Origin: a virus
Virus record (IMG/VR): IMGVR_UViG_3300011244_000021
Coordinates: 1 to 43,859 of that record
DNA: 43,859 nt
Direction: 5' to 3' (one strand)
This document shows, piece by piece, positions 30,356 through 39,197 of the stretch. The notes under the pieces are model-generated. The model made no database searches and was not told the origin of the DNA. It was given only the letters and a program-made list of their open reading frames with translations. Position 1 is the first letter of the stretch. The number at the start of each line of letters is the position of its first letter. The translations under genes and the position numbers were made by a program.

Positions 30356-30804
30356 TGGCAAAACCGAAGATCAAGAGCGACGGCCGCACCATCACGGTGC
30401 GCGTGCCGATTTCGATACGCAGGCGCGGCGGACGAAAGCTTGTCCTATCACCCGACGGCACACCCGATATAGGGCCAGTGATCCGCCGACGCATCGACAA
30501 CGCCATGGTCAAGGCGGTCGCCCGGGCGTTCCGCTGGCGCGAAATGATGGAGAGCGGCACCCACGTGACCATCGCGGAGATCGCCGCAGCCGAGAAGATC
30601 AACGAGTCCTACGTCGGTCGCGTCTTGCGATTGACCCTGCTGGCACCGGACATCGTCGAGGCGATCTTGGAGGGGCATCAGTCGATGAATATGACGCTAG
30701 CGATGCTGATGCGGCCGTTTCCGGCGAATTGGATCAGCCAGCGGGCCTCACATTTCGAATCGAGCGCGCATGTGAGAGCAAATTTACAAGACGCGGCGGC
30801 TTGA
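30355..30804 (+). CDS. HTH protein of the serine-recombinase module (149 aa)
   Basis: ATG at 30355 overlaps the recombinase stop (TAATG). The N-terminus MAKPKIKSDGRTITVRVPIS, then IRRRGGRKLVLSPDG, is basic. An HTH follows, VTIAEIAAAEKINESYVGRV, and the next helix LRLTLLAPDIVEAILEGHQS resembles a KorB/ParB-like second helix. The tail FPANWISQRASHF ends the domain. Co-translation with the recombinase and presence of an HTH point to a directionality or regulatory role. No experimental function is known to me. Confidence 0.75.
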   Translation: MAKPKIKSDGRTITVRVPISIRRRGGRKLVLSPDGTPDIGPVIRRRIDNAMVKAVARAFRWREMMESGTHVTIAEIAAAEKINESYVGRVLRLTLLAPDIVEAILEGHQSMNMTLAMLMRPFPANWISQRASHFESSAHVRANLQDAAA

Positions 30805-30840
30805 TCGCTGTAGACTGCGCTACTTCAGAAATGACCATGA

Positions 30841-31956
30841 ATGACAACAGCCCTCGCATACGATAAGAATTACGCGTTCAACGCAATATGCCCGTATTAC
30901 ACGATGTTTCCGCTGGAGTACCCGCTCCAGATCATCCGGAAACACAAAGCCGACGCTCCGATCATACTCGATCCGTTCTGTGGCCGAGGGACGACGATCT
31001 ACGCGGCGCGTAGGCTCGGCCTGAAATCGTACGGCTTCGACACCTCGCCGATCGCTGCTGCTATCGCGCGAGCGAAGCTCGCAAGTGCCTCGCTGCAGGA
31101 AGTGATCGCACTCGGCGATAAGCTTGTCGCCAAGTCGCCGAAAGATGTACCCGAGACCGCGTTCTTCAAGCGGGCCTTTTCCAAGACCACGCTTCGTGAG
31201 CTGTGCTGCCTCCGAGAAGGATTGCTGGCGGAGAAGAAACCGTCCGACGCATTGGCAATCCTGCGAGCGGCAGCGCTCGGGTGCCTGCATGGACCGATGG
31301 TCAAGAGCGACGGGACTCCGAGCTACTTCTCTAATCAAATGCCACGCACCTTCGCGTCGAAGCCGGACTACTCGGTTCGTTTCTGGAAGGAGCGAGACCT
31401 TTTTCCGCCCAAGGTCTCGGTCATGGACGTGATCAGAAAAAAACTGGAACGCATTGCGGACCTGGACAGCGATACGCATGGCCGCCCGCGCAATGTCAGA
31501 TGTTCCGATGCGAGAAAGGCCAAGACTTTTGCCGGCATTACCGGCTCCACGCTGACCATCACGTCTCCGCCGTATTACGGCATGCGCACTTACGTACAGG
31601 ACCAATGGCTGAGAAACTGGTTCATAGGCGGCCCCGAGGAGATCGACTACGACAGCCCCGACCAGCTCTGTCACACCGGACACGACGCCTTTATTGTGGA
31701 TTTGGCGAAGGTCTGGAAGAACGTTGGCAAGCACTCAATTGAAGGTGCGCATCTCTATGTGCGCTTTGGCACGTTGCCATCCGCCAAGAGCGATGCGAAG
31801 TATCTGCTCAGAAGCTCCCTCGAAGAAGCCGGACGCTGGGACCTCATATCGGTTAGGAACGCGCAGACAGCCAGCGCCGGAAAACGGCAGGCCGATCAGA
31901 TGGGCATGGAATCCGAGCCCTCGGAAGAATACGACTTCCACGCTATCCTCAACTAG
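30841..31956 (+). CDS. DNA methyltransferase with SPPY motif, probably N4-cytosine type (371 aa)
   Basis: The SAM-binding motif I is LDPFCGRGTTIYAARRLG, with DPFCGRGTT at residues 44-52; the catalytic motif IV is TITSPPYYGMRTYVQDQWLR near 240, SPPY being typical for N4-cytosine enzymes. The order I then IV sets it apart from the two class-beta enzymes of the window. A long region between the motifs (about 100-235) would hold the target recognition domain. It is on the plus strand, 36 bases after the recombinase module, and its TAG shares the palindrome CTAG with the stop of the convergent Dna2-like gene. It could protect host DNA from that nuclease. Confidence 0.8.
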   Translation: MTTALAYDKNYAFNAICPYYTMFPLEYPLQIIRKHKADAPIILDPFCGRGTTIYAARRLGLKSYGFDTSPIAAAIARAKLASASLQEVIALGDKLVAKSPKDVPETAFFKRAFSKTTLRELCCLREGLLAEKKPSDALAILRAAALGCLHGPMVKSDGTPSYFSNQMPRTFASKPDYSVRFWKERDLFPPKVSVMDVIRKKLERIADLDSDTHGRPRNVRCSDARKAKTFAGITGSTLTITSPPYYGMRTYVQDQWLRNWFIGGPEEIDYDSPDQLCHTGHDAFIVDLAKVWKNVGKHSIEGAHLYVRFGTLPSAKSDAKYLLRSSLEEAGRWDLISVRNAQTASAGKRQADQMGMESEPSEEYDFHAILN

Positions 31957-34900
31957 TGCCACCGTACTTCACCGTCCCTGAAAGTACCGTCCAGCTCGAT
32001 TTTCACTGAGGCACGCTTGCCGCAGAACTCCTCCAGATACGACTTGATTGCGACGGACGTTTCTGCCGCCGCCTGATCGGTCGGCAAATGATACGCCAGC
32101 GACTTCGGCATCAACACGATGCACTTCGCTTTGGCTCGTGAGACGGCGACATTCGTCCGCTCTAGTTGCAGGAGAAATTCCTCCTCGCCTTCGATGATGT
32201 CGGTGTCACCAACCCCGAACGACACGATGATCGTATCGCGCTCACCGCCCTGAAACCGCTCGACGGTATCGACCGCGCTAAAAACCAGCTCGGGATTGGC
32301 CTTTGGAAACAACTCCATCAGCTTGCGCAGCACGAGGGCTTTTTGCGCCTTGTGCGGCGTGACGATGCCGAGCCCTCGTTCAAAAAACTCGTCGTCGGTG
32401 AACAGCACCGTCTTGTTCGTGACCCCGATGTTCAGGTCTTTTCCGATGGAATGCCGCACCACAAAGGCGAGGCCGGCGACTAGTCCGGCCTCGATCTCGT
32501 TCGCCTGTGACGACGTGGGATCGTCATGGATGAGCGCGGTCACGCGTCGCTCAGGCACCAGCAGCTCGCGATAGGCGTCCGTCTTAGGTAGGTTGGCAGG
32601 CAGCGTCTTGATCACGTCATCGAGCGGGACCACTACCTGCAAATCCTTCTGTTTTGTTGCCGCGCTCAAGCCGGGCGGGTAGCCCAACGACTTCGCGTAA
32701 TCGACAAGGTCCTGATTGGACCGATAGTTGACCAACAGCGGCTCCTGCCGGACCGTAAAACGGCTGATGAGATAGCTTTGAATGCTGTCCACCAGGTGCT
32801 CGGCCCCCTTGGGCGGCTCCAGTTGCTGGATCGGTGGCATTTGCTTGTGATCACCAGCGATGATGATCTGACCGTCGGGCCTGAGCGCTGCCAAGGGCCG
32901 CAAAGCCAACGTGACCGGGATTTGCGAGCTTTCGTCGAGGACCACCAAATGGAACAGCTCGTCAAGATACGACATCTTCGATCCGGCGCGCTGGGTCAGT
33001 TGATGCACCATATGCGCCGTCGTCGAAATGATGGTTGTGCGCTTGTCGTCGGCCATGCTCTCCAGCAATTTGCCGAAATCCGGATCGTTGCTATCGAGCG
33101 GCACGCCTTTCAAGGTCAGATGCTTGGCGTTCGACGTGAGCGCCTTCGCGCCGCGCGAACGTGAGTAGAGCCAGTAGAAGTCGCATGTTGCGGCCGCATC
33201 GCCTTCAAGGTTCTTGGCAAGGCGGCCCGAGAGTTCTTCCGCCGTCCGGTAGTTTGGGCCGGCGATCAGAATCTTGCGCGGCTTCCCTTCACGAACGACC
33301 GCATGCAGAAATGCGACCAAAGTATCGGTCTTGCCAGTACCCGGAGGACCCCAGACGATCACCAGTTGCTGCTTGGCGCAGGCCTTTACGGCGTCGATCT
33401 GGCTTGCATTGAGTGTGTACTCATTCGCGTTGGTCGCAAACTTCGCGAGCGCCTGCACCTCCTTGTCAGCCCGAACGACTGCCTTGGCGAGCTGGTCGGC
33501 CTGCCACAAGACGCGCGCGACAGGCGTGCTTGCCCCGGTCCCTTTGGGAAGTTTTTTGGCCGCCGATGTACCCATCGCGCGCAATGCTTCCGGCGCGGGC
33601 GATGCAACAGTGGGATCGCCGATCTCGATCAGAATGTCGGTCGTCGATTTGGAATCATCATAAGGCATTCCCTCAAGCAGATACACCGGCGCTTTTCCGA
33701 TCGGGATCAAGCCCGAGGCCATGACAGCTTGGAATACGGCATCGACCCCGCCCCAGCGCGGTTCAAACTGCACAACAATCCGTTTGCCGACCCGATCGAA
33801 GTGATCGAACGTCGCCAACACGACCTTGTGCATCGGCGTGTAGGCATATTTGTTGTCGGTGGGCAGGCCCAGACCGAGCGTGTGCGCGGACTGCAAAGGA
33901 AAGCCCGGCCATCCGACAATGCCGAGCGTGCACCAATCGCCTTCCTCGATTTTCGCTTCGGTCGAATCGTCGCTGACCTCGAACTCATAACGGAACGAAC
34001 CATGATCCTTGACGAGCTTGGTGAGGATGATCGCCTTGTAAGATGCCTCAAGCCACTCAGCGCGCGTGATCTGCGCGTTTAGTCCTTCCGTGCGTGCGAC
34101 GGCCGCAGAGACTTTCGACCAGCGATCCCAAAGCTTGGAATCGTAGGCCACTGCCGAAAGCCCTGTGGGGATGGACATGGACAGTTCAGGCGCATTGCCG
34201 TCGATGCAGTCCTTCAAGTCAGAACGCAACCGCGCGGTGATGCTGGCGATGGCCCAGGTATGGGCCTTCAATGCGGTCCCGTAGCGCTCACTTGCCTCGA
34301 CGATGCTCACCGTCCTTCCAAACATCCGGACGGTTCCCGTCGTGGATTTCCAAATCTCGAAAATCCGCTCACGCGGCACGCCGTTACCCAGCGGCTCGAC
34401 GTAATAGCTGTCGATATTACGCGGCGTCATCTTGTCATGGTGGTAATGCTCGGCGGTGCCCAGCAGCGTGGTCGCAAAGCGCTGCGGCTGACGGACCGCC
34501 GCCATCACGATGTCCCTGATAAAAACGATATTCGGACAGATGCTGTCCGACTTCTCGAGCAACTCATCAGGTGGGAAGATCCACGCGAGCGCACGTTGGA
34601 ACCGTCCGGGCAGCTCAAGAATGCTCAACAGATGGCGGCCAAAAGCGTTGCACAGTTCCTCGTACTGGCGCAGTTCCCAAAAACAAATCTGGGTGCGCAA
34701 CGTACCGAACGTTTGCGCTTTGAACACCTTCTCGGCATCTTCAATCCACGTCGCCAGCTTATCGATGAAAGCCGACACTGCCGCCCATTCGGCTTGCAGG
34801 TTGTCCTTCCCGACGACAAAGGCCGCTTCACCCAAAGACTTGAATGATTGCGATTGCGCACCGCCCACTGCCGGGAACTGTTTGCCGTAGGGCGCAAACA

Positions 34901-36215
34901 AGATACCCCGCAAACCGATTCCAGTCAGAAATCCCGAACCAGCGTCGAAGTTGACGACAATGTCGTATTCGGCACTCTGCCGCTTCGCGAGTCCGCCGAC
35001 CTTCGAGCTTTGATCCACCGTCGTGGTGTTGCTCGCGATGGATGCCGCTCGCGCACCAATCTGGCCGCGATCTTTCTTGAGCAGTGAGTGACGGCGCAAG
35101 ACATCCGCATCGGGAGCGATACCGATAAGGTTTGCCACCTTCGGATGACCCCCCTTGCCGAGAACGTGGCTCGCGCCCTTGCTCAGGCTCGCCATCTTCG
35201 AAAGATGGTCGGTCGCTTCAGCGTTGCGCGAGCAGTAATGCTCAGGATGCGCATCAAAGTGGTTGCGATCATCGGGAGACAGCCACGTCCTGTTGCCGAG
35301 CCAGTCGCAAGAACTGCAACGCGGATTGACGTGATACTCGACCGACGCCCAGCCCTCCTGGTCGCCCTGCTGCACGACACGCGGCAGATCCTCGGCAAAA
35401 AACTTGCGAACGCTCGGCATGTAGATCAGATAATTGACCCGGCCTTCCTCCAAATCGTTCTGAAGCGCGGCCAGCCTTTTGGCGTGGTCACCGCCTTCCT
35501 TGGTTCCCATGATCTTGCTGAAGCGGGGCATTTCGATGTGCCGCCACAGGTACACGCGATCCGAGACGAAGAAATTCTTGAGGAATGCCTTGCCAGCCGA
35601 ATGCAGCCAATTCGAAAGGAAAACGGCATACAGACAGACTTCGGCCGAATAGCTCGCGTTCGCCTCGGTGATGTTCTTGAGATCGATGACGCAGAGCGCC
35701 AAGCGCTTGTCATCGTCCGGCAACAGTCGTCGACTGCCATCGGGTAAAATTTCATACTCCACCGCGCGACGCTGATCAGCGAGAACAACATCAGGCCGCA
35801 GTCCCGCCAGCTGCGGAATGAACGCGAGATTCGCTTTGCTGACACCAAGATTGGGAAGCGCGACATCGCGAAAATGTTCCGGCTCAAGCTCGGGCTGAAG
35901 GATCAGTGTCGGCTTAGTGAGTCCAGTCAGCGACTTTGCGATATCGACGTTTGCCCGGCCATTGCTCTTGTGAATCACGTTGTTCGGGAGGGCGGTGATC
36001 AGAATATCAAATTGATCATATTCGAACTCGCGGCCCGAGGCCGTGATCAACTGGACGCCGGGACGTGTTTTCAGCGGAACTGGAATGCCGGCTGCGGAAA
36101 GCTGCGCCGGGTTGTTCGAGAACAGTGACAGGTAGAGTTCGCGATCGCAGAGCGTCCGCAAGTACATCGAGAACTTGCTCTTGGAAACGGCGCGCTTTGG
36201 CAATACCTGAGTCAC
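31953..36215 (-). CDS. Dna2-like fusion: Fe-S RecB-type nuclease plus SF1 helicase (about 1420 aa)
   Basis: No ATG lies near the expected N-terminus; GTG at 36215 is chosen, with TTG at 36269 as a longer option (1438 aa; numbering below uses it). The nuclease part has Cys41 in SMYLRTLCDRELYLSLF, RPD at 158-160, VIDLKN at 194-199 (the D-x-K), and three cysteines C318, C321 and C346, a one-plus-three iron staple. After a long middle region (about 350-950) the helicase has Walker A VWGPPGTGKTDT near 972, LVVLDESSQIP, AGDHKQMPPIQQL, VNYRSN, ERFQGGERDTIIVSFG and NVAVSRAKAKCIV. The order nuclease-helicase equals that of eukaryotic Dna2. It probably degrades unprotected or branched DNA. It follows Res after about 240 bases. 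Confidence 0.82.
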   Translation of the reverse strand: MTQVLPKRAVSKSKFSMYLRTLCDRELYLSLFSNNPAQLSAAGIPVPLKTRPGVQLITASGREFEYDQFDILITALPNNVIHKSNGRANVDIAKSLTGLTKPTLILQPELEPEHFRDVALPNLGVSKANLAFIPQLAGLRPDVVLADQRRAVEYEILPDGSRRLLPDDDKRLALCVIDLKNITEANASYSAEVCLYAVFLSNWLHSAGKAFLKNFFVSDRVYLWRHIEMPRFSKIMGTKEGGDHAKRLAALQNDLEEGRVNYLIYMPSVRKFFAEDLPRVVQQGDQEGWASVEYHVNPRCSSCDWLGNRTWLSPDDRNHFDAHPEHYCSRNAEATDHLSKMASLSKGASHVLGKGGHPKVANLIGIAPDADVLRRHSLLKKDRGQIGARAASIASNTTTVDQSSKVGGLAKRQSAEYDIVVNFDAGSGFLTGIGLRGILFAPYGKQFPAVGGAQSQSFKSLGEAAFVVGKDNLQAEWAAVSAFIDKLATWIEDAEKVFKAQTFGTLRTQICFWELRQYEELCNAFGRHLLSILELPGRFQRALAWIFPPDELLEKSDSICPNIVFIRDIVMAAVRQPQRFATTLLGTAEHYHHDKMTPRNIDSYYVEPLGNGVPRERIFEIWKSTTGTVRMFGRTVSIVEASERYGTALKAHTWAIASITARLRSDLKDCIDGNAPELSMSIPTGLSAVAYDSKLWDRWSKVSAAVARTEGLNAQITRAEWLEASYKAIILTKLVKDHGSFRYEFEVSDDSTEAKIEEGDWCTLGIVGWPGFPLQSAHTLGLGLPTDNKYAYTPMHKVVLATFDHFDRVGKRIVVQFEPRWGGVDAVFQAVMASGLIPIGKAPVYLLEGMPYDDSKSTTDILIEIGDPTVASPAPEALRAMGTSAAKKLPKGTGASTPVARVLWQADQLAKAVVRADKEVQALAKFATNANEYTLNASQIDAVKACAKQQLVIVWGPPGTGKTDTLVAFLHAVVREGKPRKILIAGPNYRTAEELSGRLAKNLEGDAAATCDFYWLYSRSRGAKALTSNAKHLTLKGVPLDSNDPDFGKLLESMADDKRTTIISTTAHMVHQLTQRAGSKMSYLDELFHLVVLDESSQIPVTLALRPLAALRPDGQIIIAGDHKQMPPIQQLEPPKGAEHLVDSIQSYLISRFTVRQEPLLVNYRSNQDLVDYAKSLGYPPGLSAATKQKDLQVVVPLDDVIKTLPANLPKTDAYRELLVPERRVTALIHDDPTSSQANEIEAGLVAGLAFVVRHSIGKDLNIGVTNKTVLFTDDEFFERGLGIVTPHKAQKALVLRKLMELFPKANPELVFSAVDTVERFQGGERDTIIVSFGVGDTDIIEGEEEFLLQLERTNVAVSRAKAKCIVLMPKSLAYHLPTDQAAAETSVAIKSYLEEFCGKRASVKIELDGTFRDGEVRWH

Positions 36216-36458
36216 TGAGCTTTCCCGGACCAATACGCGAATTCCCGAGGCGCCCAAACGTCGCGACAATGCGGGACTCGCGTGCGGACACTATACCCGC
36301 AAGGTCGCAAGAGAAAGGCTGAACCCACTTGGGCTCATTGGCGCCCCAAGCTTTGTCATACGCACCGAACCCCACCGCCTTGCCGGCATGTCCGCGAGGT
36401 ACATTTACGTCAGTAGACAGGCGCCTCATCAGGCCTTGCCGATTTATAAGTGCATGAC

Positions 36459-39197
36459 CTAGTGATCAGGCCTAAGTCTGAATTCATCCTGCGCCCTGCT
36501 GACTTTTGGAGCCGTAGATGCACTTTTCTCGTGCTGTTCGGCCGTTACTATGCGTTCAACAAATTCATCAAATTGCTTTGCCGTCAAAATCTCGTATTCA
36601 AAAAGACTGTTTGAAGCCAGTTTTGTTGCGGCCTCTTTCTTCGCCTGGACAATCGGGTCGTCAAGCGTCCATTCATTTTTTACCTCGACGATGATTGATC
36701 TGCCTGCCTTGGTACAAACGAGAAAATCTGGGTGATAGTTTCTTACTGCATGGGACGCTGGATCGATGTAATTCACCTGAAATCCCGACTGACCATGTAC
36801 CAACATCCCAGTGAAATAGATTTTATCAACTTCGTCGAGCGAAAGAACCCGTTTGAAAAACTCAAGCTCTGGTTTGCTATCAAAACAATAGGCGTCAAGA
36901 TGGAACGTCTTCGCCTTGGCAGTAAGGTAGTCAGGATAATCTCGCTTTGCGAGAAGGTGTTCCTTCGCCCGAAATCGAAAACTCGGAAGCATATTACTTT
37001 TGGCGTTGTATCCCCGGATTAGCTCGACCTCTTCCGTCTCGGTTTTTGAGAATGAGTCGATTCTAAAGAATGCTTTGAACAAAGCGGGGACAAGCACATC
37101 ATAAACAATCCGATTGTTGAAGTTGGCCGCCCAAAGAACACGCTCTGCTCCTTCCTTAGACGAATCAATCGCTTGTTCGATGTCGAATGGAGAAAGACCA
37201 TCAAATTGAAAATACCTGGCGAGGTCGGCCGTTAGAGTGTAGCGGCTATATTCCCGTCGAGCTAATTCTGAGGTGACATCGCGTGTTTCCGTTGCCGCCT
37301 CATTCAACACACGATGTGTTGCCACCGTGACGCGATATTGATCGACGCGCTCGTCCGTTAGACCAAAGTCGATTTGGTCGATCTTATCGCGGCGTTTGCT
37401 CTCGTAGAGTACGCGCTCTCGTGCAAGCTTTAGGATCACGGGCGGAGGGACTGCGGATACATCCACAATGACGGTTTCGGATTTATTGCGCTCCAGTTCT
37501 TCCCGAGTGACGCGGAAGTTCTGTTGTAGTTCGGCTTCCAAGACCGCGCCGTTTGCCTCCGACAAAAAGATGTGGCCCGTTTCCTGGATGTCACCGATCG
37601 AACGCAAACACCTCATCGTCGATTGGAGGACGAATATTTTCGATCTCGGCTCGCGATAAAGCGCGACCCCAAAAAGGCTTCGACAATTCCACCCCTCTCG
37701 TCCTTTGCCAACGAGAATAATGAACTGTTTTTCCGACCGCTCAGTATCGAGCTGTATGAATTCACGAATATCATCGCTCGTGGTCAGTTTGTCATCTCCG
37801 ACATTAACCAGGACCCGGCTTGTTGGAATGCTCAGCTCCGTCAACACCTGCTCAATGGCCGGCCGTAACTCGTCCCTAACCTCTTCAATTGTCGAACCGA
37901 AAAAAGCCAACTTGGGCAACATGCCCTCTCGGCGCGAAGTTCCCTCCTTTTTCCAAAACTCCTTAATGACGGTTCGAACAAAATCGTCTGATTTGATCTC
38001 GCCTCGATACACTGCAAACCGAGGCTGCTTCAGATATTCGTTCGCGATCGCGTTTTTGAGACTGTAGGCGTAGACCACCTCCGGCATGATCTGATCGCCA
38101 ACATAGGGCGTACCAGTAAAATTGTAACAAGCGATAACGCTTGAATTCTTTGCCTTCAAGGCCTTGGCAAGCTCATCAATCGTCGTCCGCAGCGCTGATG
38201 CGGTTTTGTCTTGACCAAGGTCTTTGGCCAACGTAGCGCCCATCGAGTGATGAGCTTCATCGACGTAGATTCCCAAACGCGGCAGACGAGCCAACTTTTG
38301 GAAACGTGCATTTACAGCAAGATCGGCATCAGATTCTGGCGCAGGCTGACCGATGAGCTCATATAGTTCTCCATAGATCTCCGAGAGCCCGCCGGTTTTG
38401 GCTGCAAACAGTTGATCAGTGACGCTGGGCTGTGCTTTGCGCTTCTTCAGAATAATCTTCTGGGTGTTTGAGATAACGATATTAAATTGTGAGCCATCCA
38501 TCGTGCCGAGGCCGACAGTTGTCTCGTCGAGAAAATGAAACTTGATATTGCTCGTGATGAAGTTCACATACTCCGGTGGGACGACCTTTGCGATGTCGAA
38601 TGTTTGAATTTCCTTCAAGGATTGCAAGACGGTTCTGTCAGGCGCGAAGACAAGAGCGTTCTGGCAATAAACCGGGTCCTTCCGCCATTTGTTTGCAAGC
38701 AAAAACTCATAAAAAATGCAGGTGGCCATTAGGATGGTTTTGCCAGTGCCCATGGTCAACGCAAAGATGTAATTCGGGTAATCCCGTGCGCGTGCCTTCA
38801 GATTGTTGAAGATAGCCTCATATTGTTCCTGGCCGTGTAGCTCCATGTAGGGCAGCAACGTGGCTTGTCCTTGGTCGGTCAGTCCGGTTGTAACGAAGCC
38901 GTCGAAGATGCCCTCGTTCTTTGCCCATTCCTCGAAGAGCTGATGAACATGCCGATTCTCAGCGAACTCTTTTAAGAACACGTAGGTTTCGAGTGCCTCG
39001 AACTGTGGGCGACGGAAGAAGGCCTCGCTCTCATCATCTCCTGGATCATTGAAGTCGAGAAATTTCTTGGTCAGGTCACGATAGCGCTTTCTTAGCGCTG
39101 GGTTGTTCGCCTGCTGGAAATTGGTCAGGCTGTTGAAGAAGGCGAAGTCGAGAGAAATTGCTGCCTTTGATTTCTTCTTGCCGGGAGCTTTAGCCAT
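36459..39197 (-). CDS. Type III-like restriction subunit Res: SF2 helicase plus PD-(D/E)XK nuclease (912 aa)
   Basis: The SF2 motor has FALTMGTGKTILMATCIFYE (Walker A 149-154), ALVFAPDRTVLQSL, VISNTQKIIL, DEAH at 313-316 in GIYVDEAHHSMG, CYNFTGTPYVGD (motif III) and LVGKGREGWNCRSLFGVALY (motifs V-VI region), then QSTMRCLRSIG. The C-terminal nuclease shows YHPDFLVCTKAGRSIIVEVK at about 825-845. The layout matches type III Res. It starts eight bases inside the end of mod. Its DNA is visibly poorer in GC than the phage genes. All motor and nuclease motifs look intact. Confidence 0.88.
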   Translation of the reverse strand: MAKAPGKKKSKAAISLDFAFFNSLTNFQQANNPALRKRYRDLTKKFLDFNDPGDDESEAFFRRPQFEALETYVFLKEFAENRHVHQLFEEWAKNEGIFDGFVTTGLTDQGQATLLPYMELHGQEQYEAIFNNLKARARDYPNYIFALTMGTGKTILMATCIFYEFLLANKWRKDPVYCQNALVFAPDRTVLQSLKEIQTFDIAKVVPPEYVNFITSNIKFHFLDETTVGLGTMDGSQFNIVISNTQKIILKKRKAQPSVTDQLFAAKTGGLSEIYGELYELIGQPAPESDADLAVNARFQKLARLPRLGIYVDEAHHSMGATLAKDLGQDKTASALRTTIDELAKALKAKNSSVIACYNFTGTPYVGDQIMPEVVYAYSLKNAIANEYLKQPRFAVYRGEIKSDDFVRTVIKEFWKKEGTSRREGMLPKLAFFGSTIEEVRDELRPAIEQVLTELSIPTSRVLVNVGDDKLTTSDDIREFIQLDTERSEKQFIILVGKGREGWNCRSLFGVALYREPRSKIFVLQSTMRCLRSIGDIQETGHIFLSEANGAVLEAELQQNFRVTREELERNKSETVIVDVSAVPPPVILKLARERVLYESKRRDKIDQIDFGLTDERVDQYRVTVATHRVLNEAATETRDVTSELARREYSRYTLTADLARYFQFDGLSPFDIEQAIDSSKEGAERVLWAANFNNRIVYDVLVPALFKAFFRIDSFSKTETEEVELIRGYNAKSNMLPSFRFRAKEHLLAKRDYPDYLTAKAKTFHLDAYCFDSKPELEFFKRVLSLDEVDKIYFTGMLVHGQSGFQVNYIDPASHAVRNYHPDFLVCTKAGRSIIVEVKNEWTLDDPIVQAKKEAATKLASNSLFEYEILTAKQFDEFVERIVTAEQHEKSASTAPKVSRAQDEFRLRPDH

